Assembly (NCBI RefSeq): GCF_900105725.1
Contig: NZ_FNLM01000034.1
Location: 3,968,001 to 4,032,000 of the forward strand
Origin: Gordonia westfalica
Lineage (GTDB): Bacteria; Actinomycetota; Actinomycetes; Mycobacteriales; Mycobacteriaceae
Length of the DNA stretch: 64,000 bases
Reading direction: 5' to 3'
A program made the translations under genes and the position numbers. This document shows positions 35,334-44,669 of the stretch, piece by piece (the first letter of the stretch is position 1; each line of letters opens with the position of its first letter). A model generated the notes under the pieces. That model saw only the letters and a list, made by a program, of their open reading frames with translations. It searched no databases and was not told the origin of the DNA.

Positions 35334-36572
35334 ATGACCACTCCTGTAGACATCCCGATCGACCCTTCGCTCGTCGACCTCTACAAAGACCTCCACAGAC
35401 ACCCGGAACTCGGCTTCCAGGAACAACGGACCGTCGGCGTGGTTGTCGAGAGGCTCGAGTCGGCGGGCTTCGACGTGACGACCGGCGTCGGCAGGACCGG
35501 GGTGGTCGGCATCCTGCGAAACGGGGATGGTCCGACGATCGCGCTGCGCGCCGACATGGACGCCCTACCTGTTTGCGAGGACACCGGACTCGACTACGCG
35601 AGCACCGTCACCGCGACCGACGAGAACGGTAAGACGGTCCCGGTCGCCCATGCGTGTGGTCATGACCTGCACACCACATGTCTCCTGGGTGCGGCGGCCA
35701 TCCTCGCATCCGATACATCGGGATGGTCGGGCACCGTCGTCGTCATCTTCCAACCCGCCGAAGAACTCGGTGCCGGCGCGCAGGCGATGGTCGACGACGG
35801 CCTGTGGGACCGTTTTCCCAAACCCGACGTCGTGCTCGGTCAGCATGTCTCGCCGCTGCCCGCCGGCAAGATCGCCGGGCACCCCGGAGCATCGTATGCC
35901 GGGTCGGATTCACTCCGGGTACGGCTGGTGGGTCGTGGTGCACACGGCTCGATGCCCGAGGCTTCGGTCGACCCCATCGTGCTGGCGGCAGCGACGGTGA
36001 TGAGGCTGCAGACCGTCATCTCGCGGGAGATCCCGAGTACCGCAACGGCCGTGCTCACCGTCGGATCGATCCACGCCGGTGACGCCGCGAATGTAATTCC
36101 GGGAGAAGCCGAGATCCAGTTGAACATCCGCAGCTACAACGAGACCGTTCGCGGCAAGATCCTCGACAGCGTCGAGCGAATCGTGCGCGGTGAGGCGGCC
36201 GCCGCGGGAGCGCCGGAAGATCCGACCATCACCGAGATCGAACGGTTCCCGGTGGTCACCAATGATCCGGACGCGCTGGGCAAGACGCTGAGCGCCTTCG
36301 CGGACTGGTTGGGCGCGGCCAACATCCTCGATCCGGGGGCCGGCGCGGGCAGCGAGGATGTCGGCATCCTGGCCACCAGCTGTGACGCACCGTTGTCGTA
36401 CTGGTTGCTCGGCGGAGCGGATCCGTCGCTGTTCACCACCGGCGACATGACGGACCCGGCGTTGCTGAAGGTGCCGTCGAACCACTCTCCGCACTACGCG
36501 CCGGTGATCGATCCGACGCTGGACATCGGTGTGCGGGCCCTGGTCCTCGCTGCCCGCGCCTGGTTGGGGTAG
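35334..36572 (+). CDS. M20-family amidohydrolase (peptidase M20D-type)
   Basis: 412 aa. The metal-binding motif HACGHDLHT is near residue 105, preceded by ALRADMDALPV and followed by the EE pair in FQPAEELGAGAQ, all standard for the M20D group (aminoacylase/hippurate hydrolase type). The lid domain begins near GSDSLRVRLVGRGAHGSMP and the protein ends NHSPHYAPVIDPTLDIG with the last metal His. It hydrolyses an N-acyl amino acid or a similar amide; the actual substrate is unknown. A GGAGG ribosome site precedes the ATG. The 118 bp after the acyl-CoA dehydrogenase gene hold a short GC-rich hairpin but no clear promoter. Confidence 0.9.
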   Translation: MTTPVDIPIDPSLVDLYKDLHRHPELGFQEQRTVGVVVERLESAGFDVTTGVGRTGVVGILRNGDGPTIALRADMDALPVCEDTGLDYASTVTATDENGKTVPVAHACGHDLHTTCLLGAAAILASDTSGWSGTVVVIFQPAEELGAGAQAMVDDGLWDRFPKPDVVLGQHVSPLPAGKIAGHPGASYAGSDSLRVRLVGRGAHGSMPEASVDPIVLAAATVMRLQTVISREIPSTATAVLTVGSIHAGDAANVIPGEAEIQLNIRSYNETVRGKILDSVERIVRGEAAAAGAPEDPTITEIERFPVVTNDPDALGKTLSAFADWLGAANILDPGAGAGSEDVGILATSCDAPLSYWLLGGADPSLFTTGDMTDPALLKVPSNHSPHYAPVIDPTLDIGVRALVLAARAWLG

Positions 36573-36598
36573 CCCGATCCCAGAAGGCCAGGCCGGTC

Positions 36599-37483
36599 TC
36601 ACCGCAACAATCTCTCCCGCAGGCGTGCTTCGCGTTCGAGTCGTTCGGCGTCGCGGCGTCGACGTTCGGCCATGATCGCCGACAGCACATCCTCGAACGA
36701 CGCGCTCTGCGGCGGCGCGGGCGCCACGAAGGGCGCCGCGTCGAAGACCAGCCGACGCGCTGCGGCGGCCCGGGGTTCGGGCTTCATGCCGTGGCAGCCG
36801 TTGAGGAACTGGCGGATGATCACGGCGAGGCCGTCGGGCAGGGCCGCCATGTCGGCCGCCACCGCCCACGAGACGAGTCCGGCGGGCATCTCGATGGGAT
36901 GCTGTTCTTCGATCCTGTGCCGGTCTCGGATCACGTAGGTGCCGGCGAGGAGATCGCCGAGCCGCTTGTTCTTCCGCGAGATCGCGGCGCAGATCAGCGC
37001 GGGCAGGCCCAGGCAGGCGTACATCTCGATGAACCCGACGAGCGCACGGGTCAGCGACTGCCGAAAACCGGTGGGCCCGGCATCGTCTCGCAGGGTCCGC
37101 AGTCCGACGATCAGATGGCCGGCGGTCTTGCCGCCGGTGAGTGTCTCCGTGACGGTCGGTAGGGCGACGACGCTGATGATGGGCAGCAACGTGTTGACGG
37201 TGCCCCGCCACGCGTCGTTGAGGTCGCCGGTCACCTTGTACGACAACCACCAGAGGAACAACCACAGGGCGATCCCCAGTGCGACGTCGATCATCCCCGA
37301 CAGAATCCGGTAGCCGAGACCGCCCGGTGGTAGCGCGAGTGCGACCGCCTCACCGGAGACCAGGTCGTCTCGGCCCACCCCGACGGTGGCCGACGCTCCG
37401 GCGCCCCAGACGGTCGGCGGCGGCCCGATCGGGATCGGCGCACCCGCCATCACCGGTCGTGGCGGCAACGATCCGGATGGCAC
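36599..37483 (-). CDS. RDD-family membrane protein
   Basis: 294 aa. The RDD domain (about residues 50-190) has three hydrophobic segments: YRILSGMIDVALGIALWLFL, LLPIISVVALPTVTETLTGG and FIEMYACLGLPALICAAI. TGGKTAGHLIVGLRT and KRLGDLLAGTYVIRD are characteristic. The C-terminal 100 residues are cytoplasmic and end in charged helix (ERRRRDAERLEREARLRERL). It is divergent from the SpoIIM-like gene; the RDD-SpoIIM-DUF58-MoxR grouping matches M. tuberculosis Rv3695-Rv3692. Function unknown, likely in membrane or envelope upkeep. Confidence 0.85.
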   Translation of the reverse strand: MPSGSLPPRPVMAGAPIPIGPPPTVWGAGASATVGVGRDDLVSGEAVALALPPGGLGYRILSGMIDVALGIALWLFLWWLSYKVTGDLNDAWRGTVNTLLPIISVVALPTVTETLTGGKTAGHLIVGLRTLRDDAGPTGFRQSLTRALVGFIEMYACLGLPALICAAISRKNKRLGDLLAGTYVIRDRHRIEEQHPIEMPAGLVSWAVAADMAALPDGLAVIIRQFLNGCHGMKPEPRAAAARRLVFDAAPFVAPAPPQSASFEDVLSAIMAERRRRDAERLEREARLRERLLR

Positions 37484-37591
37484 GCCTCACCATACGACGC
37501 GGAACGCCGATAGCGCGGTGCGAGTGCACAGCCACGACGCCCCTCGAATGACACGCTCCGCAGCGGCCGGGATGGCGGTTAATCTGGCCGG

Positions 37592-38584
37592 GTGGATCTC
37601 GACGCCTATGTGTCCGCGCACCGCGCGACGTGGGAGCGGCTCGATGAGTTGTCGCGCCGGCGTCGTCTGACCGGAGCCGAGGCCGACGAGATCATCGACA
37701 CCTATCAGCGGGTGGCGACGCACCTGTCGGTGATCCGCTCGACGGCGCCCGACGCCTCGCTCGTCGCGTACCTGTCGGCGTTGCTGGCGCGGGCCCGGGG
37801 GCGGGCGTCGGGCACGCGGGTGAGTACCTGGTCGACGTTCGTCGACTTCTTTGCCGTCACGTTCCCCGCCGCGTTGTACCGCATTCGGTGGTGGTGGCTG
37901 ACCGTGACGGGCGTCTGCCTGCTCGCGGCCGCCGTCATGACCTGGTGGGTTCTGGAGCACCCCCGCATCGAGAGTTCCTTCGCCTCGCCGCAGGAGATCG
38001 AGCGTCTCGTCACCAACGACTTCGAGAACTACTACAGCGAATACGAGGCGACCTCGTTCGCGGCGCGGGTGTGGACCAACAACTTCTGGCTGGCCGCGAT
38101 GTGCATCGTGGTCGGTGTCTTCGGCCTGCCGGTGATCTGGATGCTGTACTCCAACATCCTGAACCTGGTGGTGATCGGTTCGATCATGATCCGGCACGGC
38201 CGCGGCGATCTGTTCTTCGGGCTTCTCCTGCCGCACGGCATGCTCGAACTGACCTGCCTGTTCGTCGCCGCGGGGGTCGGCCTGCGGATCTTCTGGTCCT
38301 GGGTGTCACCCGGGAACCGAACGCGCGCTGCCGCTCTCGGTGAGGAGGGTCGGGCCGCGATCGGTGTGGCGCTGGGCCTCGTCGTCGTGCTCCTGCTCTG
38401 CGGGGTGATCGAGGCCTTCGTGACGCCCTCGCCGCTGCCGACCTGGGCGCGCATCGGGATCGGCGTGACCGCCTGGTTGCTGTTCATGGTGTACGTGTTC
38501 GTCGCCGGACGACGCGCGCACGAGGCGGGCGAGACCGGGGACCTCGCCGAGCTGGATCGTGGCCTCACCGCGCCCACCGTGTAG
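37592..38584 (+). CDS. SpoIIM/DUF95 family membrane protein
   Basis: 330 aa with about six membrane segments, including WWLTVTGVCLLAAAVMTWWV and AAMCIVVGVFGLPVIWMLYS. The first 100 residues are cytoplasmic and helical (DLDAYVSAHRATWERLDELS). FGLLLPHGMLELTCLFVAAGVG is the conserved DUF95 stretch. The name comes from a sporulation protein, but this lineage does not sporulate; homologues such as Rv3694c sit with MoxR/DUF58 genes as here. GTG start at 37592. Function unknown. Confidence 0.88.
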   Translation: MDLDAYVSAHRATWERLDELSRRRRLTGAEADEIIDTYQRVATHLSVIRSTAPDASLVAYLSALLARARGRASGTRVSTWSTFVDFFAVTFPAALYRIRWWWLTVTGVCLLAAAVMTWWVLEHPRIESSFASPQEIERLVTNDFENYYSEYEATSFAARVWTNNFWLAAMCIVVGVFGLPVIWMLYSNILNLVVIGSIMIRHGRGDLFFGLLLPHGMLELTCLFVAAGVGLRIFWSWVSPGNRTRAAALGEEGRAAIGVALGLVVVLLLCGVIEAFVTPSPLPTWARIGIGVTAWLLFMVYVFVAGRRAHEAGETGDLAELDRGLTAPTV

Positions 38585-38622
38585 GAATGAACGGAGCATT
38601 CCCACCCGAGAGGAACACCCGA

Positions 38623-38898
38623 ATGGCCAAGAACGACAAGTCCCTGGACGCGGTCTCGCTGATCGGCGGAGGTCTGGCCGCGGTCGGTCTGACGCACTTC
38701 GTCAAGCCGGAGTTGTTCGCGCCGATCACCGCACCCGTATTCCCCGACGACACCACCACCTGGACCTACCGCAACGGTGCCTGCGAGACCGCGATCGGTG
38801 TTGCGCTGGTGTCCCCCCGCACCCGACGACTCGGCCTGGTTGGCCTGGCCGGCTACCTGGGCTTCCTCGGCTACCGGGCCGTGCAGGCCAAGGCCTGA
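38623..38898 (+). CDS. small membrane protein, DoxX-like
   Basis: 91 aa with about three hydrophobic stretches (LIGGGLAAVGLTHFV, ETAIGVALVS, LGLVGLAGYLGFLGYR). The pattern of short helices around HFVKPELF recalls DoxX-like proteins. ATG 38623 is preferred to 38587 because GAGAGG lies 9 nt upstream of it. It follows the SpoIIM-like gene by 38 bp and converges on the DUF58 gene with 18 bp between stops. It seems an addition to the conserved MoxR cassette. Confidence 0.7.
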   Translation: MAKNDKSLDAVSLIGGGLAAVGLTHFVKPELFAPITAPVFPDDTTTWTYRNGACETAIGVALVSPRTRRLGLVGLAGYLGFLGYRAVQAKA

Positions 38899-38916
38899 CC
38901 GACTCCGGGACAACGG

Positions 38917-40208
38917 CTACAGCAACCCGCGCGACTTCAGCAGCAGATAGTGATCGGCCAGTCGTCCGGGCAGCTTGTCCGGCGGAGCATCCACGACGTC
39001 AACGCCGAGGCGTCCGACGGCGGTGGCCGTCCGGTTGCGCAGGGTGACGGTCCTGGCCGCGGCCGCCGCGTCGTAGACGGCTTCCGGGTCCTCCCGGGCG
39101 TCGAGCATCTCCTGGAGCGCCGGGTCGGCGACGGATCCGATGACGATCTTGTAGCGCTGCGCGAGAACCGACAGCGGCGGCAGCAGTGACTCCTCGACGG
39201 CGGCAGGTTCCAGCGGGGTGAGCAATACCAGCAGGGCGCGCTGACGGCTGATCTTCGCGACCTCGGCGCCGAGCATCGGCCAATCAGCTTCCAGCAGAGC
39301 TGGTTCGAGGTTGGCCATCGCGGTGACCAGGCTGTTGAGCAGCGTCGTCTGGCCCACTCCGACGACTCGTCGGTGGACGCGCCGGTCACCGGCGATCAGG
39401 TCGACGCGGTCGCCGGCATGCGATGCCAGGGCGGCGAGCAGCAGGGCGGCGTCCATCGCGGCGTCGAGGCGCGGGACATCGCCGACGCGACCCGCCGAGG
39501 TGCGCGACGTGTCCAGCACGATGACGATGTGCCGGTCCTTCTCCGGCTGCCACGTCCGCACGACCGTCGACCGGCGTCGTGCTGTCGCCCGCCAGTCGAT
39601 GCTGCGTACGTCGTCGCCTTCGACGTAGTCGCGGAGCGAGTCGAATTCGGTTCCCTGACCGCGGATCCGGACCGCGGAGCGACCGTCGAGCTGCCGAAGA
39701 TGAGCGAGCCGGGAGGGCAGCAGTCGGCGTGACCCGAACGGCGGCAATGCGCGGACCCGGCCCGGGAGCGGTACGCCGCGTTGCCGGCCGGCGAGTCCCA
39801 GAGGACCGAGTCGGCGGACCGTGACCCGGACGGCGGGCCGGTCGCCGCGACGTGTCGGCGTGAGAGTGGTCGTGACGGTGCGTGTTTCGCCGCGCGGCAC
39901 GGTCAGGCGATGGATCGAGTCGGTGGCCCCGGCCGACGGTTGCCAGCTGTCACGGAGGACACCGCGAAATGTACCGGTTCCGGTGTTGGTGACCGCGATC
40001 GAGCACGAGGTGCTCTCCCCCAGCCGGACCGGCCCGGGCACCGACCGTGCCATCGCGATGGTCTTCGTCGACCCGGCGAGCGCGAGGTCGAGGCACATCA
40101 GCAGCACGCAGAACAGCACCCACAGAACAGGCACGGCGTAGTTCGGCCACACCAGGATCGGCACCGCGCCGAGCAGCACCAGGAGCAGGAACCGGCCGGT
40201 GAGGAACA

Positions 40209-40209
<1 letters not shown>
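38917..40209 (-). CDS. DUF58 domain protein with vWA-like fold
   Basis: 430 aa. Two N-terminal membrane helices (FLLLVLLGAVPILVWPNYAV and VLWVLFCVLLMCLDLALAG) are followed by a beta-sandwich region and the DUF58 signature FDSLRDYVEGDDVRSIDWRA near residue 210. HIVIVLDTSRTS then looks like the start of a von Willebrand A-type domain with a partial metal site. Its start overlaps the moxR stop (TGATG). DUF58 proteins are usually partners of MoxR ATPases, which may remodel or load metal into them. Role in the envelope is inferred. Confidence 0.88.
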
Positions 40210-41242
<1,033 letters not shown>

Positions 41243-41246
<4 letters not shown>

Positions 41247-42511
41247 GGCGTGTGTCGGACTTCCTTCTCGAGGGCGGTCAGTTCGCTGATGAAGATGACG
41301 AGGCCGGTGTCGGTGGTGGGGAGCGGTCCGGCGAGCAGGGCACGCACCCGTGCGAGGTCGCGTCCGGTGACGGACACGACGGTGGTGATGATGGCGTGGA
41401 CCGCAGGGTCGGTGCTCTCACCTTGTGCCGCAACCGTTTCCCATTCGGGAATGGCCAACTCGTCGGTGGCCCGTCCGGCGTCGTAGGGCAGGCCGAGATA
41501 CGAGGCGAGCGCGGTCAGGGTGTGGATGCGCAGTGCGGCGGCGGAGCGGGTGTCGGCGCGGGCCTTGTGGTACATCCGACCCCGCGCCTGGGTGGTCTCG
41601 ACCGCCTTGACCACCGCGGGCAGCGGTTCGGTGACCAGCGCGCCGAAACGGCGTCCCCGCCACAGCATCAGGGCCAGTACGGCGAACACGGCGAGCACGA
41701 TCAGCGGTCCGATCGCCCGGGGGATGTCGGAGTCCTCTTCCTCTGTCGCGACTTCGTCGGTGAAGAAGGGGACGTACCAGAGCACGTCGTCGGCGTTGCC
41801 GAGGAGCCGTATGGCGACCCCGGCATTGTCTCGGAGCGCGAGGTTGTCGTTGATGAGCATGTCGCCGCTGACGACCACGATCTCCGGGCGGGTGGACGAG
41901 GCCGGCAGGATCAGCACATTCGATGAGCTACCGGTGGTGAAGCACGCCGTCGCGCCCGGTTCGGACGTGCTGTAGCCGAGCGCTCCGCCGGTGATGGTGT
42001 CGTCGGCGTCGATCTCGGTGGTCGTGCAACCGGCGAGAACCCCGGTCGGGGCGCCGCCGTACTCGAGCCGGACAGGCAGTCCGAGGAGCGACAGTGCGCT
42101 GTCCTGCGGGGCGATCAGGATCACCCGGTGTGCGTCGGAGACCCGATCCAGGAATTGTTGTGCGGTACCGGAGTTCAGCGCGCCCACCGACGACACGACG
42201 ACCGTCGTGTTGCTCCCGGGACGCGGGGCGCCGGTGAACTCGTCCAGCCCACGAACCTGCCGCAGGTCGCCGCCCTGTTCGTCGATGACCTGGGCCAGGG
42301 CTCGGGTGCCCTGGGGCCGCGGGTTGTCGGGGTCGTAGCTGACACCGGGCCCGGGCTCCGCGCCGAACACGGTCAGTGCGGACACACCGAGCAGGCCGAT
42401 CCCGCCCACCACCGCGACCACGAGGAGCACCACGAGAACCCATATCCAGCCGGGTGTGCCGCGCTTCGGCGGGGCGGGTGCGATCGACGGTGCGCGCAGT
42501 GTCGTGGTCAT
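41243..42511 (-). CDS. DUF4350 domain membrane protein
   Basis: 422 aa. One membrane helix near the N-terminus (WIWVLVVLLVVAVVGGIGLL) and one near residue 270 (PLIVLAVFAVLALMLWRG) flank an external DUF4350 domain (FTGAPRPGSNTTVVVSSVGA), which has a flavodoxin- or GATase-like fold in predictions for the family. A cytoplasmic C-terminal part follows (TQARGRMYHKARADTRSAAA). Coupled by ATGA overlaps to DUF4129 upstream and moxR downstream. Function unknown; the cassette is conserved in actinobacteria. Confidence 0.87.
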
Positions 42512-43188
42512 CGTGGCACCGCCAGGCGCCGCGGACCCGACGCGTCTTCCGCGGCGGGCTGAGCGGAGGACACGGTGCGCTCGAGGTCGAGCACTGCACG
42601 GGCCGAACCGGCCGACGCATGGCGGTCGCCGTACGCGATGGCGTCGAACAGGTCGGCGGCGCTCCGGAGTTCGACGCCGTGGTCGGTGAACAGGGACGCC
42701 AGGTCGGTCGCCACCTCATGTGCGGTGAGGGACGGCTCGTCGGCGAGCAGATCCCGTTCGATGGCCCGTCGGGCGAGCGCACGGATCGCGGAGATCACGC
42801 TGCCGTCGTAATCGCCGGCGGCGTGTAGCGTCTCGGCCTCCGCGCGGAGTTCCTTCGCGGAGCGCGGACCTCCGGGCAGCACGACCTTCGCTGCGGTGGT
42901 GTCGGTGATCTTCGGGAGTCGCGGGATGCGCCGGACGCGCCGGATCACGAGCACGGCGAGTCCCACGATCAGGACGATGGCGATCACGATCACGATCGCC
43001 CGGATCGTGTCCGAGCCGCCGAACAGATCCAGGACGTTGTCGGCGATCCATCCCCACACGCGGTCGCTGAACTCGTCCCACCACGACGGTTCCGGCGGTT
43101 GGTAGACCTCTTCGGAGAGCTCGTCCTCGGCCCACCGTCGGGCCTGCTCGTTCCCGGGGTCCAGGGGTGCGGCCAGGATCGGGGTCAC
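42508..43188 (-). CDS. DUF4129 domain membrane protein
   Basis: 226 aa. A short external N-terminus, one membrane helix near residue 68 (IVIVIAIVLIVGLAVLVIRR), and the C-terminal DUF4129 domain (AETLHAAGDYDGSVISAIRA, then LTAHEVATDLASLF). The GTG at 43188 is the first usable start, but codons upstream still read like a signal peptide end, so the true start could be an unusual codon further up. It heads the DUF4129-DUF4350-MoxR-DUF58 operon. The 220-bp gap upstream holds the KSI promoter region on its far side; no promoter for this operon was recognised. Confidence 0.82.
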   Translation of the reverse strand: MTPILAAPLDPGNEQARRWAEDELSEEVYQPPEPSWWDEFSDRVWGWIADNVLDLFGGSDTIRAIVIVIAIVLIVGLAVLVIRRVRRIPRLPKITDTTAAKVVLPGGPRSAKELRAEAETLHAAGDYDGSVISAIRALARRAIERDLLADEPSLTAHEVATDLASLFTDHGVELRSAADLFDAIAYGDRHASAGSARAVLDLERTVSSAQPAAEDASGPRRLAVPR

Positions 43189-43379
43189 CGCGCACCCGAC
43201 CGCGGGCCGTGCGGTGCGTCGGACATCGTCACGGATACCGGCCTTTCCGCACTGCTGGACCTCGTCGATCTCGACGGACTCGATGCCCGAGGGACTCTTG
43301 CGGCGAACGTATCAAACAACCGCCTGCATGCACCGGAAACATCCACCGGTCGACGGACGCGCGTGCTACGGTGCGGAAC

Positions 43380-43393
43380 TAGAACACGTTCTA
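43380..43393. promoter_or_regulatory. KstR-type operator
   Basis: TAGAACACGTTCTA matches the mycobacterial KstR consensus TNNAACNNGTTNNA at every fixed position and lies 15 bp upstream of the ATG of the ketosteroid-isomerase-like gene. KstR is the TetR-family repressor of cholesterol catabolism. A regulator gene is not in the window, so control is inferred from the site alone. Confidence 0.65.
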
Positions 43394-43408
43394 ATTTCTG
43401 GAGGATTC

Positions 43409-43798
43409 ATGACCGTGGAGCAAGCCGGACTCGCCGACCAGATCGACGCGGCGGTGGACGCCTATGTCGAGCTGCTGAACTCCGGCACCGCCGAACAGAT
43501 CGCCGACCTCTACGCGCCCGACGCGACGGTCGAGGACCCGATCGGCGCCGACATCCGCAACACCCGCGAACAGCTCGTCGAGTTCTACTCGGTGATCACC
43601 GGCATGGACGAGCGCACCGCCACCCTCAAGTGGAAGAAGGTCGCGGGCGACACCGCCGTCTTCGAGTTCACCCTCGTGACCAAGACCGCCGGTCTCGCCT
43701 TCGAGATCACCCCGGTCGACATCATGGTCTTCAACGCCGACGGCAAGGTCTCGTCGATGCGCGCGGTCTGGCGTCCCGAGGATCTGACGCAGCTCTGA
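43409..43798 (+). CDS. ketosteroid-isomerase-like NTF2-fold protein
   Basis: 129 aa. The SnoaL/KSI cone fold is visible: helix AAVDAYVELLNSGTAEQIADLY, then APDATVEDPIGADI, where the Asp/Tyr positions expected for a steroid delta-isomerase active site occur (LYAPDATVEDP, EFYSVI). Length and layout resemble M. tuberculosis Rv0760c. ATG 43409 is chosen because of the GGAGGATTC ribosome site; the open frame upstream is not supported. The KstR-type box directly upstream supports a role in sterol or steroid breakdown. It is followed by strong hairpins. Confidence 0.88.
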   Translation: MTVEQAGLADQIDAAVDAYVELLNSGTAEQIADLYAPDATVEDPIGADIRNTREQLVEFYSVITGMDERTATLKWKKVAGDTAVFEFTLVTKTAGLAFEITPVDIMVFNADGKVSSMRAVWRPEDLTQL

Positions 43799-43808
43799 GC
43801 CGGCTCCC

Positions 43809-43899
43809 CAGGTTGAAGGCTTGGTGAGACACCGTCTCTCACCCAACCACCGGTCGACTTCAACCCGACCGGCAGACTTCGATCGACGTCTGCCGGTCG
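43809..43899. terminator. two hairpins between convergent KSI and SDR genes
   Basis: In the 149-bp gap, TTGGTGAGA pairs with TCTCACCCAA after a short loop (about 43824-43852). Further on, CGACCGGCAGAC (43866-43877) pairs perfectly with GTCTGCCGGTCG (43888-43899) over 12 bp with a 10-nt loop. No long T-run follows, but stable hairpins without one are common terminators in high-GC actinobacteria. Serves both strands. Confidence 0.6.
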
Positions 43900-43947
43900 A
43901 GTTGAGGTTTGGCAGTCGGGGCTCCGAAGTCGACGAGCCTCGAAGGG

Positions 43948-44628
43948 TCAACCCCGCCCCGTCGGCCGCAGCACGATGTCCTGCGGATGTGCGTCGACGG
44001 GCGTCTGGATGGCGTGCACGACGGCGGCTGCGACCGACTCCGGGCGCAGGAACTGCGAGGCGTCGTAGTCCCGCCCTTCGATCGCAACCAGTTCGCGCTG
44101 CATGTCGGTGTCGATGCGCCCGGGATAGACCGAGGTGACCCGAAGCGTCGGCTCTTCGGCACGCAGAGAATCGGCGAGTGCCCGCAGGCCGAACTTGCTC
44201 GCGGCGTAGGGCGCCCAGCGGGGTTTGGCCTTGCGGCCTGCCCCGGAGTTCACGAAGACGACGTGTCCTTCCGCCTGTCGGAGAGCAGGCAGAAGGAGCC
44301 GGGTCAGCTCGGCGACGGCGATGAGGTTCACCTCGAGTACGTGATGCCATTCCTCGACGGGGGTGTCCGAGACGTGTTCGAGGCTGCTGCCGACGCCGGC
44401 GTTGTGGACCAGGACGTCGAGTTCGTTGATGGCCTCCACCGCGGCGGCGACCTCGTCGTAGTCGGTCAGCTCGACGGCGAAGGTGCTCGCACCGTCGAGT
44501 TCGGTGGCGAGGTGGTCGAGCTCGGGTGAGGGCCGTCCGCCCAACAACAGGTCATGGGTGGGGGCGAGCTGTCGGGCGATCTGGGCGCCGACGCCACGAC
44601 TGGCCCCGGTGATCAATGCGGTGGGCAC
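43948..44628 (-). CDS. short-chain dehydrogenase/reductase
   Basis: 226 aa classical SDR. The cofactor motif TALITGASRGVG is at residues 3-14, LDVLVHNAGVG is the NAG motif, and catalytic Ser (FVNSGAG) and YAASK (Tyr and Lys) follow in the correct order. The short loop after the first strand (LLLGGRPSP) with an Arg suggests NADP preference. Substrate unknown. It is divergent from the GH63-like gene, with 41 bp between the chosen starts. The nearby KSI-like gene could hint at steroid chemistry but lies beyond a terminator. Confidence 0.9.
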   Translation of the reverse strand: MPTALITGASRGVGAQIARQLAPTHDLLLGGRPSPELDHLATELDGASTFAVELTDYDEVAAAVEAINELDVLVHNAGVGSSLEHVSDTPVEEWHHVLEVNLIAVAELTRLLLPALRQAEGHVVFVNSGAGRKAKPRWAPYAASKFGLRALADSLRAEEPTLRVTSVYPGRIDTDMQRELVAIEGRDYDASQFLRPESVAAAVVHAIQTPVDAHPQDIVLRPTGRG

Positions 44629-44669
44629 TCTGCCAACCCTACTTCGACGACCCGGATGCCGAAATCGTC

